NCBI RefSeq assembly: GCF_007556815.1
Contig: NZ_CP041745.1
Location: 2,023,001-2,087,000, forward strand
Origin: Paraburkholderia megapolitana
GTDB lineage: Bacteria; Pseudomonadota; Gammaproteobacteria; Burkholderiales; Burkholderiaceae
Length of the DNA stretch: 64,000 nucleotides
Direction: 5' to 3'
A model generated the notes under the pieces. That model was not told where the DNA came from and did no database searches. It saw only the letters and a list, made by a program, of their open reading frames with translations. Shown here one piece after another: positions 33,141-45,200 of the stretch (the stretch's first letter is position 1; each line of letters opens with the position of its first letter). The translations under genes were made by a program, and so were the position numbers.

Positions 33141-36100
33141 TCATGTTTTCTCCTCGAGCGCGTCGTCGGCGGTGGGCTCGGGTGCGGTCTTCAGACGAAG
33201 ACCGACACGAACCCGTGGGCTGGCGGCGGGCGCATTGCTGGAGAGCGCAATACGATCGACAGGCGTGTCCGGATCGCGCCGGAAGACTTCCTGTATGTCG
33301 AGCAGTCGATCGCGCATCGCGGCGATGGTCGCGGGACGGAACAGGCGGGTGTTGTAGATAAACTGGATCAGGTGCTTGCCTTCGCTCTCGACGATCTGGA
33401 AGGACAGATCGAACTTCGCCGTCGTGTCCGTCTGCGAGATGTCGGCGATCTGGAGATCCTGCCGCGCCGGCGGTACAGAGATGTAGTTCGCCTGGATATC
33501 GAAGAACGGGAAGTGATTCGCCGGCGTGCGTACCTTCAGATCTTCCAGCAGCAGATCGAACGGATAAGACGCGTGCTCGATGGCTTCCGTAGACGCTTTC
33601 GAAACAGCGTCGATCACCTCGTTCACTGTTGCGGATTTGTGCAGCGGCACACGCAATACAACGGTGTTGAGAAACACCCCGATCTGCGCTTCGAGCTGCT
33701 CACTGTCGCGCCCGGCCGACACGCTGCCGATCACGATATCCTCACGTCCCGTATAGCGATGCAGCAGCACGCAGAACGAGGCCAGGATGACGGAGTAGGT
33801 CGAGGTATGGCGAGCGCGCGCCAGCTCCGCGAGTCCGGCAAGCTGGGTGTCCGACAGTGGCAGATCGAGTGTCTGTCCGGTATGGCTGAGTCGCTCGGGA
33901 CGCGGGTAATCGAGTGCCAGTTGCAGGCGCGGTACCGGCGCCGCGAGCTTCTCGAGCCAGTAGTCGCGATGCGCGGCCGCGCGCGGACTTTCCAGATGCG
34001 CATTGTGCCAGGCGGCGTAGTCGCGGTACTGGATGGTGAGCGCCGGCAGATCGCGACCGGCATACAGCGCATGCAGATCGTCGGTTAGAACGCGGATCGA
34101 CCACGCATCCGATATCACGTGGTGCATGTTCAGCAACAGCAGATGCTGCACCGACGAGAGCCGGATCAGCTTGACGCGCAGCAGGGGGCCTGCGGCGAGA
34201 TCGAACGGTTGCTCCGCTTCCGTGCGGATTAGCCGGTCGATTTCCTCCGTCGAAGTTTCCTGCGCGAACTGCATCTGCTCGACCCGGAAGCCGGATTCCG
34301 CGCGCGTCAGCACGCGTTGCCGGAGACTGCCTTCGATCATCGCAAACACTGTGCGCAAGCTCTCATGCCGATCGACCAGCGCATCGAACGCACGGACAAG
34401 GCGCTCGGTATCGATCGCGCCGTTTAGTTGCAGCGCACCGGCCATGTTGTACGTCGACGGATCGGCGCTGCGGCTCGCAAGCCAGATGCGCTTCTGGGCA
34501 CTCGACACCGCGTACGACGGTTGCGCGGGAAGCGCCGGGATGATTTCCTCGGCATCGACGGTCGTTGTGCCAACCAGCTTCTTCGCAAGCTCGCGCGGCG
34601 TCGGCGCATGGAAGATATCGACGATCGCGACGCCCAGTTTCAGTTCGCGCCTGATCCGGCTCACCATCTGGATCGCCTTGATGCTCTGGCCGCCTTGCTC
34701 GAAGAAGTTGTCGTCGATGCCGTTCGGCTGCCGTCCGAGCACTTCGGCGAAGATGCGCAGTAGCGCCGCTTCGGTCGGTGTCTGGGGTTCGGCCGACACG
34801 GCTTCGGGTACGTAGGAGGTATCCGGAAGCGGCAGCGCAGCGCGATTGATCTTGCCGTTGGGCGTAACGGGCAGGGCCGGCAGCAGCATCACGAAGTCGG
34901 GCACCATGTGGGCCGGCAGTTTTTCGCGCAACGCCTCACGCAGAAGCGCGGATGTCCAACCGGTTCCCGATGCGTAGCCGCACAGGTATTTGTCGCCGCC
35001 TGTGCCCTCACGTGCGACTACGACGGCATTGGAGATGCCTGCAAGACTGGTCAACGCCGCTTCGATGTCGCCAAGCTCGATGCGATATCCGCGGACCTTG
35101 ACCTGGAAGTCGCGGCGTCCGAAGAAGTGAATATTGCCGTCCGACCCGAAGCAGCCTATGTCTCCCGTGTGATACAGCCGTGCGCCGGGTTCCGTGCTGA
35201 ACGGATCGTCGCGGAACACGGCCTTGGTGCGTTTTTCGTCGAACAGATAGCCGCGCCCAACCCCGGTTCCCGCGATGCAGATCTCGCCCTTGACGCCGAC
35301 CGGACAGAGATTCATGTCCGCGTCCACGACGTAGAGGCGCAGGTTGGCGATCGGTTTGCCGATCGGAATCGCAGGCAGGTTCGGGGCACGTTCCATCGTG
35401 TAGTGCGCGACGGAGTCGGACGCTTCGGTCGGCCCATAGGCGTTGATGAGCCGGACCGTCGGATTCAGGTGGAACCAGACCTGTGCGGAGGACACCTGCA
35501 AGGTCTCGCCGATCGTTACCAGCGTGTCGAGGTGCTGGAAGGTCGGCAGCGCGTGGCGTTCCAGTTCGACGAGAAAGGTCGCCAGATAGGACGGGACGAA
35601 TTGCATCGCCGTGATGCGGTCACGATGCAGACTGTCGATCAGGAGCGTGGGCTCGAGGATGACGGCATCGGGATAGATCACCGTGGTGGCGCCCGACACG
35701 AGCGCAGCGAAGCATTGCCAGACGGAGATGTCGGAGCAATGAGAAGCGGTTTGCGCAACCGCACTGTGCGCGCCGAGTTCGACACGACGCGCCATCGCGA
35801 GCACGTGATTCAGCATGCCGCGATGTTCGACCATGGCGCCCTTCGGCTTGCCGGTCGAACCCGAGGTGAAGATCACATACGCGAGGTTCGCGGGCCGGGA
35901 ACAAGGCAACGAGGGCGCGTCTGCGTGCTGTTCGTCGGGCAGGTGCGCGGGATCGATCATCGGGATCGACGACAGCGCCGCTGGTGCCACGCAGTCTCTC
36001 GCGACGATGATGATCGGTTCAGCCGCCGTGAGGATGGCCTCGACACGTTGCGCAGGGTAGGCGGGGTCGACGGGAACGTAGGCCGCACCCACCTTCCAGA

Positions 36101-39100
36101 TGGCCAGAATGGTTTCCAGCATCAGGTCCGAGCGGGGCATCCAGACGGCGATGCGGTCGTCGGGCTGGATCGCTGCCGTTTGCAGAAGATGCCGCGCGAT
36201 GCGATCGGCGCCTTCGACGAGATCCCGATAGGTACGAACCACCGTACCGTAGCGCACGGCGACGCGCTCAGGATGAGCGGCCGCCACGGCCTCGATCAGT
36301 TCAGGCAGCGTCCTGTCGGAAGGAATCGCCGTGAACGTGTCGTTCCAGTCGAGCAGGATTTCGTTGCGCTCGGCTTCGGTGAGTAGCGGAATGCTGCCGT
36401 TCGGACGATCGTCGGCAGAAGTCAGGCCGATGAGCAGGGTTTCGACATGGCGCAGCAGCCGGACGATCGTGTCGCGATCGAACCGGCCATCGTCGTACAG
36501 CACCTGCAACGACAACGATTCACCCGGTGTCACGACCAGCGTTAGCGGGTAGTTGTTCGGATCGGCAATCTGGAATTCGCCGATCCGCAGGCCGTCGAGT
36601 GCATCGGCCAGCGCTTCCTCGACCGGATAGTTCTGGAAGATCAGCAGACTCTGGAACAGCGGCACGCCCGGCGGCAGATCGGCGAACTTCTGAATTTCGG
36701 CGAGCGGATAGTGCGCATAGTCCTCCTGCTGCGCGAGATCGATCTGCAACTGCGCGAGCCACGCGGACGTCGGGCGTTGGTCGATGCGTACGCGCACCGG
36801 CAGCGTGTTGATGAAGAGCCCGACCATCTGGTCCGACTCCGGTAGCGAAGCCGGGCGACCGGAGACGATCGTGCCGAACACCACATCCGTTTCGCCGCTG
36901 TAGCGGCTCAGCAGTTGGGCCCATACGCCCTGGGCGATCGTGTTGAGCGTGACACGACTGGTTTGCGCGAACGCGACGAGATTGCGCGTATCGGCTGCGG
37001 AGAGCAGAAGCTGTTCTTCCACATAGGTGCCAGGAGCCGCCGTTCCATCGAGTTCGGGGCGTCCCAGCACGAGCGGCGTCGGCGTGGGGAAATCTTCGAG
37101 CTTCGTCTTCCAGAAATGCTCGGCGGCCGCAGGGTCCTGGCGTTCCAGCCAGCGCACGTAGTCGTGGAAAACCGGTGGTGCGGCGCGCGTTGCGCCCGTG
37201 TTGTCGGGCAGGGCCTGATAGGTGGCCACTACTTCGCTTAGAAGCAGCGCGGAACTCCAGCCATCGAGCAGGATATGGTGGTGGCTCCAGTAGAAACGCC
37301 ATGCCTGCGGACCCAAGCGGAAGAGTCCGAGGCGCGTCAACGGAGCCCGCGTGAAGTCGAAGCCGCGTTCGCGGTCTTGCGTCAGATATGCGTCCCAGCG
37401 TTGCTCTGCCTCGACGACCGAGACCGCGCGAAGATCTTCTTCATGCCACGGCAATTCGACGCGACGATGCACGACCTGCACCGGGTTTTCGATTTCTTCC
37501 CAATGAAACGAGGTGCGCAAGATGTCGTGCCGGTGTATCACCGCATCCCACGCGCGGCGGAACCGTTCGACATCGAGATCCCCGTCGATACGGAAATTGA
37601 GGCTGCTGAAATACGCGTCCGATTCCGGCTCGTACAGGCTGTGGAACAGCATGCCTTGCTGGGTCGGCGTCAGCGCGTAGATGTCGGTGATCTCGTCCGG
37701 GATGCTCGTGATGAGCGTCTGCAGTGAGGCCGGTGACAGACCGGTCGCTGCGTAATCTGCAACAGAAGAACCTGAAGCGGAGCGGTGGTCCGCGACGGAC
37801 TGGGCCGTATGCCCAGCGACGAGCGATTCGAGCGCCGCGATATAGCCCTGCGCGAGGCGCTCGATGTTGGCCGTGTCATGGAAGGCCCGGCTGAACTCCC
37901 AGGCCACATGCAGACGGTTGCCGGTGACGTAGGCGTTGATATCGAGCAGATGCTCGCGCTGCTGGTCCGCATTGCGACCATCGCCACTTGCCTCGGTCGC
38001 CTGTTTCCAGTCTCGCGCACCGGTGAACACCTGATCGGTCTGCCCGAGGTAGTTGAACAGCAACTGGGACTGCGGAGCCGCACCGATAAGCCGATCCTGC
38101 AGCAGACCGTAAGTGATACCCGCCGACGGTACGGTGCGCAGTTGCGCCGTGATCGACGCAACGAGGCGAGCCGGATCGTGCGCTTCCGCCTCGACTTTCA
38201 GCAGGACCGGGAAGAGGGACGTAAACCAGCCGACCGTGCGCGAGACGTCGAGGTCCGTAGTGACTTCTTCGCGGCCGTGTGCTTCGAGATCGAGCAGCAC
38301 CTCGGCCGATCCGCTCCAGTCACTGACGGCTCGCGCGAGCGCAGCAAGCAATACATCGTTGATCTGCGCTTCATAGGCACGCGGTGCGGCGCCGAGCAGT
38401 GCCGTGGTCGCGGCTTCGCCGAGTTCGACCACGATCGTTTCGGCCGACGACACGGAGTTGGCGTCGGCGGCAGCGGAGCGATCGAGCGGAAGACCGGGCA
38501 CGGTTGCATGTGAGAGCGCCTGCCAGTGCGCGAGATCGGCATCGGCGGCACCTGAGCCGGCCCAGTTCGAGATCGCGCGGGTCCATGCGGTCCACGACGA
38601 ACCACTACCGGCGAATTCGGGCGCATTGCCGTTACGCAGGCGGGTATAGGCTTCGTACACGGTTTCGAGCAGCGCACCCCACGACACACCGTCGATCACA
38701 AGGTGATGCGCAACCAGCAGCAGACGCGCCGATCGCCCTCCATCGAGGCGGAACAGATCCGCACGCAACACCGGACCACTTAAGAGATCGAGGCTCGCAT
38801 GAGACTGCGCGACATGCTGCTCGAGTTGATCGGCCGCGATATCGAACACACCGACGGGAATCTCCTGATCGTCGACGACCTCCTGTACCCAACTGGACGG
38901 ATCGGATGCTCCGGCGTGGAAGCGCAGCCGAAGCGCATCGTGCCAGCGTGCCGCGTGCCGCAACGCATGACGTAGCGAGCCTGCATCCAGATCCACTGGA
39001 ACTTCGAGCAGCACAGCCTGGTTGTACTGGTCCTGGTCGACTTTGCGCTGCGCGAAGAACTGCTTCTGAATCGGCGTCAACGGCAGCGGACCGGAAGCCG

Positions 39101-42100
39101 CGACAAACTCCGCCGCCTTGATTTCGCTGTGGGTCGCCACAGCGGCGAGTTCGGCAACCGTCGGATGCTGAAAGATCAGCCGCGTCGTGATTTTCAGGCC
39201 CGCTTTTGCCGCCAGCGAGACGATGCGCATGCTGAGAATCGAGTCGCCGCCCAGCGCAAAAATATTGTCATGAATGCCCGGCGACGGAATACCGAGCGCC
39301 TCGCCCCAGATGCGGCACAACAGCGTTTCGGTGGCGTTGCGCGGCAGCGTCGGTTCCGGTCCGGCGGCAGCAAGCGTCGACCGGTCGAGCGCCGGCAACG
39401 ACTTGCGATCGATCTTGCCGTTGCTGCTCAACGGCAGCGAGTCGAGCACGACATAGATGCCCGGCACCATGTAGTCCGGCAGCGTGGTCGACAGGGCCGC
39501 AGCGATCTCGGCGTCGCTCAGCGACACGCCTTCGCGGAAGGCGACATAGGCGCACAGCGCGGCACGGCCGCCTGCGTCGCGGTAATCGAGCGCAGCCGCC
39601 TGGCGGATGGCGGGAATGGCAGCCAGTGCGTTATCGATCTCGCCCAGTTCGATGCGATAACCGCGAATTTTCAGTTGATGATCTTTGCGTCCATGCAGCA
39701 GGATCGTCCCGTCGGCCAGATAGCAACCGATGTCGCCGGTGCGATACATGCGGACACCGCGCCGCGGATGGAACGGATCTTCGAGGAAGGTCTCGCGTGT
39801 GCGCGCTTCGTTGTTCAGATAGCCGCGACCGACCGCGACGCCGGACACGCACAGCTCGCCGGATACGCCGATCGGACACAGATTCATCTGCGGATCGACG
39901 ACATAGATACGCACATTGCGGATCGGCTTGCCGACCGGCACATACGGTGTAGTCGGCGCGCGATCCATGCTGTGCTGCGCGATATCGTCGGAGGCTTCGG
40001 CCGGACCATAGGCGTTGACCATGGCGATGTCGGGGAACGCCTCGAACCACTGCGCGACGAGCGCGGGGCTGACCATCTCACCGGTGACGAGAATGTCTCG
40101 CAGGTGTCGCAGCAGCGCCGGCTGTTCCGACGCGCGTTCGAGCAGGGCGGCCAGGTAGGAAGGCACCAGTTCGAGAAGACTGATCTTCGTGGCTTCGAGA
40201 TACTCGAGGAAACGTGCGGGATCGCGCACGAGCTCGTCGTCGACGATCACGGTTTTGCCGCCGGCGAGCGGTGCTGCGAAAAATTGCCAGACCGAAATAT
40301 CGAAGCAATGCGGCGCGGTCTGCGCGATCACCGACGAGGGCGACAGCGAAAACTCGTCGATCTCGGCGAGCATGTGATTCAACATGCCCGCGTGCTCGAC
40401 CATCGCCCCTTTGGGCTTGCCGGTCGAACCGGACGTGTAAATCACGTAGGCGAGGCTGTCGGGCGAGACAGGCCGGCCGGGGTTGGACGCATCGGCGATC
40501 TCGTTGTCGACGGCGTAGTCGGCGTCGAGGTACACGACCGGCGCGAGCGCGGCCAGATCGGTGGGGAGCAGGCCGTCGCAGGTGACGATCGCATCGGCGC
40601 CGGAGTCTTCGAGGATCGTGCGGATGCGGCTCGGCGGATAGTTCGGGTCGATCGGGATATAGGCCGCGCCGCACTTCCACACGGCGAAAATCGCCTCCAT
40701 CAGGCGCTCCGAGCGGTGCATGCAGATGGCGACGAGCGAGTCGGGCTTTAGCTCCGCCGCGGCCAGCAGGCGGTGCGCGGTGCGGTTGGCGCGCGCATTC
40801 AGCTCGCCTGCGCTCAGGACAGTATCGCGGTACTCGACGGCCGGTCGTTCCGGGTAGACGGCGGCGGCCTGTTCCAGCCGATGCACGACGGTGAGTTCGG
40901 CGTCGAACGGCACCTCGGTGTCGTTGAACGTTTCCAGAAGCTGATGACGCTCGGCCTCGGAGAGCATCGGCAGGCGCCCGAGCAGACGGTTCGGATCGGC
41001 CTCGAACGCGTCGAGTGTCGCGGCCACATGACCGAGCATGCGCCGCATCGTGTCTTCATCGAAACGCTGCGGATCGAACGACAGCTCCATCTTCCAGTCG
41101 TCGCGCGCCGTCACCACGAATTCGAGCGGAATGTCGGCACGGTTATAGAGCTGTACGTCGTCGACCGCCAGACCGTGCGCGCCGTGCGTCAGCGACTCGT
41201 CGAGCGGGTAGTTCATGAACGTCACGTTGCTCTCGAACAGCGGCGTCGTGAGCGGCACTTCGCTGCAACGCTGGATATCGGGCAGCGGGGTGTATTCGAA
41301 CGGCGCGCGCGAGGCGACGCGCGCCTGGATCATCTTCAGCCACGGCACGAGCGGCTGCCGCGGGTCGACGCGCACGCGTACCGGCACCGTGTTGATGAAC
41401 AGGCCGAGCATGCTTTCGATACCCGGCAGATTGGCGCCCCGACCGGAGACTACAGCGCCGAACACCACGTCCGTTTCCGCGCTGTAGCGCGACAGCACGA
41501 GCGCCCAGGCCGCCTGAGCGAGCGTGTTGAGCGTGAGCTGATGGCGTGCTGCAAATTGCCGCAGGCGCGCGCTGAGATCGACCGACAGATCGGCCTGAAC
41601 CTGCGCGAGGCCCTGGCCAAAGCGCTCGCTTGCCTCTGCACGTGCCGCCGTGGGCAGCGGAGTCGGCGAGTGAAAACCTTCGAGGTAACGCGTCCAGTAG
41701 TGTCGCGCGGCCTGCGGTTCGCGTTGCTGGAGCCACTGGATATAGTCGCGATACGGGCGCACCGCCGGGAGCGCCGACGGCAGGCCCTGCGTGAGCGCAC
41801 CGTAGACCTGAAAGATCTCTTCGATGACGAGCGACAGGCACCATCCATCGGCGAGGATGTGATGATGACTCCAGCTGAACAGATGCGTCTCGTCCGCTAC
41901 CCGCACGAGACGGCACCGCACAAGCGGTGCGCGATCGAGCGCAAAGCCTTCGCTCAGATCGCGCTCGAGATGCTCGCTCCAGCGCGTGTGCTGCTCGTCT
42001 TCCGCGAGATCGCGCCAGTCGTCCTCGACCCACGGTAGCGCGGCGTGCGCGTGCACGACCTGCATCGGCTTGTCGAATTCCTCCCAGTGGAACGACGTGC

Positions 42101-42290
42101 GCATCACCGGATGCCGATCGACGAGCTGCTGCCACGCCGCACGAAACAGCGCGGAGTCGAGACTACCGACGATGCGGCAACCGAGCTGATTAAAGCTGCT
42201 TCTCGAGCCGGGCGAATGCACGGCATGAAAGAGCATCGCCTCCTGCATGGGGGAGAGCTCGTAGATGTCGGCAATGGTGGGGGTTGTCAC
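33141..42290 (-). CDS. NRPS: C-A(Dab)-PCP-E-C-A-PCP-C
   Basis: The 3049-residue synthetase begins with a C domain (HHILADG at 143) of the type found after an E domain. An A domain follows with code DIWELTADDK, which I recall as a 2,4-diaminobutyrate code, then a PCP with Ser1017. Then come an E domain (HHLVIDG at 1195), a second post-E C domain (HHILLDG at 1671), an A domain with code DIWQVIADSK (not recognised; Gly would fit collinearity), a PCP with Ser2536 (GGQS) and a C-terminal C domain (HHVISDA at 2723) that serves the first A domain of the next protein. The start is the GTG at 42290, whose bases overlap the stop of the preceding NRPS (GTGA); the 46 residues encoded further upstream do not look like NRPS sequence. 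Confidence 0.95.
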   Translation of the reverse strand: MTTPTIADIYELSPMQEAMLFHAVHSPGSRSSFNQLGCRIVGSLDSALFRAAWQQLVDRHPVMRTSFHWEEFDKPMQVVHAHAALPWVEDDWRDLAEDEQHTRWSEHLERDLSEGFALDRAPLVRCRLVRVADETHLFSWSHHHILADGWCLSLVIEEIFQVYGALTQGLPSALPAVRPYRDYIQWLQQREPQAARHYWTRYLEGFHSPTPLPTAARAEASERFGQGLAQVQADLSVDLSARLRQFAARHQLTLNTLAQAAWALVLSRYSAETDVVFGAVVSGRGANLPGIESMLGLFINTVPVRVRVDPRQPLVPWLKMIQARVASRAPFEYTPLPDIQRCSEVPLTTPLFESNVTFMNYPLDESLTHGAHGLAVDDVQLYNRADIPLEFVVTARDDWKMELSFDPQRFDEDTMRRMLGHVAATLDAFEADPNRLLGRLPMLSEAERHQLLETFNDTEVPFDAELTVVHRLEQAAAVYPERPAVEYRDTVLSAGELNARANRTAHRLLAAAELKPDSLVAICMHRSERLMEAIFAVWKCGAAYIPIDPNYPPSRIRTILEDSGADAIVTCDGLLPTDLAALAPVVYLDADYAVDNEIADASNPGRPVSPDSLAYVIYTSGSTGKPKGAMVEHAGMLNHMLAEIDEFSLSPSSVIAQTAPHCFDISVWQFFAAPLAGGKTVIVDDELVRDPARFLEYLEATKISLLELVPSYLAALLERASEQPALLRHLRDILVTGEMVSPALVAQWFEAFPDIAMVNAYGPAEASDDIAQHSMDRAPTTPYVPVGKPIRNVRIYVVDPQMNLCPIGVSGELCVSGVAVGRGYLNNEARTRETFLEDPFHPRRGVRMYRTGDIGCYLADGTILLHGRKDHQLKIRGYRIELGEIDNALAAIPAIRQAAALDYRDAGGRAALCAYVAFREGVSLSDAEIAAALSTTLPDYMVPGIYVVLDSLPLSSNGKIDRKSLPALDRSTLAAAGPEPTLPRNATETLLCRIWGEALGIPSPGIHDNIFALGGDSILSMRIVSLAAKAGLKITTRLIFQHPTVAELAAVATHSEIKAAEFVAASGPLPLTPIQKQFFAQRKVDQDQYNQAVLLEVPVDLDAGSLRHALRHAARWHDALRLRFHAGASDPSSWVQEVVDDQEIPVGVFDIAADQLEQHVAQSHASLDLLSGPVLRADLFRLDGGRSARLLLVAHHLVIDGVSWGALLETVYEAYTRLRNGNAPEFAGSGSSWTAWTRAISNWAGSGAADADLAHWQALSHATVPGLPLDRSAAADANSVSSAETIVVELGEAATTALLGAAPRAYEAQINDVLLAALARAVSDWSGSAEVLLDLEAHGREEVTTDLDVSRTVGWFTSLFPVLLKVEAEAHDPARLVASITAQLRTVPSAGITYGLLQDRLIGAAPQSQLLFNYLGQTDQVFTGARDWKQATEASGDGRNADQQREHLLDINAYVTGNRLHVAWEFSRAFHDTANIERLAQGYIAALESLVAGHTAQSVADHRSASGSSVADYAATGLSPASLQTLITSIPDEITDIYALTPTQQGMLFHSLYEPESDAYFSSLNFRIDGDLDVERFRRAWDAVIHRHDILRTSFHWEEIENPVQVVHRRVELPWHEEDLRAVSVVEAEQRWDAYLTQDRERGFDFTRAPLTRLGLFRLGPQAWRFYWSHHHILLDGWSSALLLSEVVATYQALPDNTGATRAAPPVFHDYVRWLERQDPAAAEHFWKTKLEDFPTPTPLVLGRPELDGTAAPGTYVEEQLLLSAADTRNLVAFAQTSRVTLNTIAQGVWAQLLSRYSGETDVVFGTIVSGRPASLPESDQMVGLFINTLPVRVRIDQRPTSAWLAQLQIDLAQQEDYAHYPLAEIQKFADLPPGVPLFQSLLIFQNYPVEEALADALDGLRIGEFQIADPNNYPLTLVVTPGESLSLQVLYDDGRFDRDTIVRLLRHVETLLIGLTSADDRPNGSIPLLTEAERNEILLDWNDTFTAIPSDRTLPELIEAVAAAHPERVAVRYGTVVRTYRDLVEGADRIARHLLQTAAIQPDDRIAVWMPRSDLMLETILAIWKVGAAYVPVDPAYPAQRVEAILTAAEPIIIVARDCVAPAALSSIPMIDPAHLPDEQHADAPSLPCSRPANLAYVIFTSGSTGKPKGAMVEHRGMLNHVLAMARRVELGAHSAVAQTASHCSDISVWQCFAALVSGATTVIYPDAVILEPTLLIDSLHRDRITAMQFVPSYLATFLVELERHALPTFQHLDTLVTIGETLQVSSAQVWFHLNPTVRLINAYGPTEASDSVAHYTMERAPNLPAIPIGKPIANLRLYVVDADMNLCPVGVKGEICIAGTGVGRGYLFDEKRTKAVFRDDPFSTEPGARLYHTGDIGCFGSDGNIHFFGRRDFQVKVRGYRIELGDIEAALTSLAGISNAVVVAREGTGGDKYLCGYASGTGWTSALLREALREKLPAHMVPDFVMLLPALPVTPNGKINRAALPLPDTSYVPEAVSAEPQTPTEAALLRIFAEVLGRQPNGIDDNFFEQGGQSIKAIQMVSRIRRELKLGVAIVDIFHAPTPRELAKKLVGTTTVDAEEIIPALPAQPSYAVSSAQKRIWLASRSADPSTYNMAGALQLNGAIDTERLVRAFDALVDRHESLRTVFAMIEGSLRQRVLTRAESGFRVEQMQFAQETSTEEIDRLIRTEAEQPFDLAAGPLLRVKLIRLSSVQHLLLLNMHHVISDAWSIRVLTDDLHALYAGRDLPALTIQYRDYAAWHNAHLESPRAAAHRDYWLEKLAAPVPRLQLALDYPRPERLSHTGQTLDLPLSDTQLAGLAELARARHTSTYSVILASFCVLLHRYTGREDIVIGSVSAGRDSEQLEAQIGVFLNTVVLRVPLHKSATVNEVIDAVSKASTEAIEHASYPFDLLLEDLKVRTPANHFPFFDIQANYISVPPARQDLQIADISQTDTTAKFDLSFQIVESEGKHLIQFIYNTRLFRPATIAAMRDRLLDIQEVFRRDPDTPVDRIALSSNAPAASPRVRVGLRLKTAPEPTADDALEEKT

Positions 42291-45200
42291 GATTTGATCC
42301 TCGAGACCAGAACGTCCAGCGCTTGCTGGCTGATGCGCGCAGCCGGAAAGTCCGTTGGGCTCAGCCCGGGCTGAGCGTCGCCATCGCTGCTGGCGGCGAC
42401 GATCGACAGCAGACGGCTGCGGTAGCACTGCGTCAGGTGTTCGATGACGCCGGGTTCGCAGGCTGCGCGACTGTAGTGCCAGGTCAGGCGCAGACGGCCC
42501 TCGAACACAATCCCGTCGATCTCGAACAGGTGGGCGCGCTGCGCGCGCGGGCTGTGTTCGGGGCTATGGAAATCGAGCACCGGTTTCCAGCCGGTATCGT
42601 CGGCGAGCAGGCGATCGATCTGGCCCAGGTAGTTGAAGCGCACCGGCGCGGGCGGCTGCTGGGCCAGCTCCGCGGCGATGCGTGCGTCCTTGCCGAGATA
42701 GCGTGCGACGCCATAGCTGAGTCCGCGCAGCGGTACCGCGCGCAGTTGTTCCTTGACGTTGCGCAACGCCTCGGCGGCCACGCTGGCGTCGCCGGCATTC
42801 AGCAACACGGGGTAATGCGAGGTGAACCAGCCGATGGTGCGCGACGTATCGACACCTTCGAAGATGTCCTCGCGGCCGTGGCCTTCCAGATCGACCACCA
42901 GCGAAGCATTGCCGGTCCAGTCGCCGAACGCGAGCAGCAACGCGGTCAGCAGGACTTCGTTGATCTGGGTATTGAAGGCGCGCGGCACGTCCTGCAACAG
43001 CGCGTGCGTCTGCTGTTCGTCGAATTCGACGACGACCGACCCGGCGTCGCCGATGGTGCCAGGAAGCATGTCGGCGAAGAACGCCTGCGCTTCGGCGTCG
43101 CTCTCGCGCCAGTAGTCGAGACCCTCGAGAGCCGTGGCACCGAGTTCGCCGAGACGGTTCGACCAGTCGCGCCAGGCCGTCGTCTTCGCCGGAAGCTGCA
43201 CGGCATTGCCCGCTTCGATCTGACGACACGCCGCGTACAGATCCTCGAACAGGATGCGCCACGAAACGCCGTCGATCACGAGGTGATGCGCGACCACGAG
43301 CAGACGCTGCGGTTGCGCCGGGCCGAACTGAAACAGGTGTGCGCGCAGCAGTGGCGCTGTGGATAACGTGAAGCTTTCCTGCATCTGCGTGGCGATCGCG
43401 AGCATGGCGGCTTGCTGCGCAGCGGGCGTCATGTCGGCCAGCACGGTGACCGCGAGCGGTATCGCGAGAGGGGCTGCCGCATGCGATTGCTGCCAGGTAT
43501 CGCCGGTGCGTTCGAAGTTCAAACGCAGCGCGTCGTGATGCGTGACGACAGCCAGCAGCGCCTGCTCGATCACGTCCGCCCGCAATGACGCGGGCACTTC
43601 GATCATGGTCGACTGGTTGTAGTGGTGCACATCTTCCACGTCCTGCTCGAAGAACCAGTGCTGGATCGGCGTGAGCGGTGCCGGGCCGGCGACCGGCTCC
43701 TGCGAAATGCTGACAACCGGCGCATCCACGGCGACCTGTGCCAGTTCGGCAATCGTGGGATGAGCGAAAAACTGCTCGGCGGTGAATTTGAGGCCGATCT
43801 GCTGCGCCCGCGACATCACCTGAATGATCAGGATCGAGTCGCCACCCAGTTCGAAGAAGTTGTCGTGCACGCCGATCTGAGCGTGGCCCAGCACTTCGGA
43901 CCAGACGGTGCCGAGACGCGCTTCGATATCGTTGCTGGGCGCCGTGTAGCCGGTTTCGCGTTCGACCGGTGCCAGTTCCATGGCGGCCAGCGCCTTGCGA
44001 TCGATCTTGCCGTTAGGCGTGAACGGAATGCGTTCGAGCGTCACGATCGACGCCGGCACCATGAATTCGGGGAGGCGTTCTTTCAGATGTTCGCGCAGGC
44101 CGGCGGTGCTTGCGGTAGCCGGTGCGACATAGGCAACCAGTTGCTTGTGTTGCGCAGCGTCTTCGCGCACGAGCACGATCGCTTCGGCAACGTCGGCGTG
44201 CTGCCGCAGCGCCGCTTCGATTTCACCGAGTTCGATGCGATAGCCGCGAATCTTCACCTGCGCGTCGCGACGGCCGGTGATTTCCAGATTGCCGTCCGGT
44301 AGCCAGACGCCGAGATCGCCGGTGCGATACAGGCGCTCGCCCGCTTCGAACGGGTGGGCGATGAACGCCGCGGCAGTCAGGTCGTCGCGGCCGACATAGC
44401 CGCGCGCGAGTCCGATGCCGGACACGCAGATCTCGCCGACGCAACCCTCTGGAGCCAGCGCGCCGTGCTCGTCGAGTAGATAGAGGTGAATGTTGTGGAT
44501 CGGCCGGCCGACCGGCAGACGGGTCCCGTACGCGGTGGTCGCGTCGACCACATAGTCGGTGATGCACACGCTGGCCTCGGTGGGGCCATACGAGTTGTGG
44601 CACGAGCGTGTCTGGGCCAGCTTGCAGATATCGGCCACGCGCGCGTTGTCGCCCGCGCTGATAACCCGCTTGACGCTACCGAGCAAGTCCCAGTCGAGTG
44701 CGTTGAGATAAGCCGGCGCCGCATTGATCGTGGTGACGCCTTGCTGCGCGATGTATTCGACGAAACGCGGTGCGTCCTTGATCACCGAAGTCTTCGCGAG
44801 CACGAGGCGTGCGCCCGCGAGCAGCGTGACGAAGATCTCCATGATCGAGCCGTCGAAGCCCGGCGAATAGAACTGCACGAAGCGGTCGGTGGCATCGAAG
44901 CCGAACGTGTCGACGTGGTACTGCGCCATGTTCAGCAGACCCGCGTGTTCGAGCACGACACCCTTCGGCACACCCGTCGAGCCGGAGGTGTAAATGATGT
45001 ATGCCGCGTCGTTGGGCTGGACATCTACCGGTGAAGACGTAGGCGCAGCTTCCAGCGTATCGAGCTGAAAGTCGAGCGCGAAGATGGGGATTTCCCAGAA
45101 ATCGGCGAGCAACGACAGGTGTGTCGAGTGCGTCAGCAGTGCCTTGACTTTAGCGTCCTCGATCATGAAGCGCAGGCGTTCTTGCGGAAACTCCGGGTCG

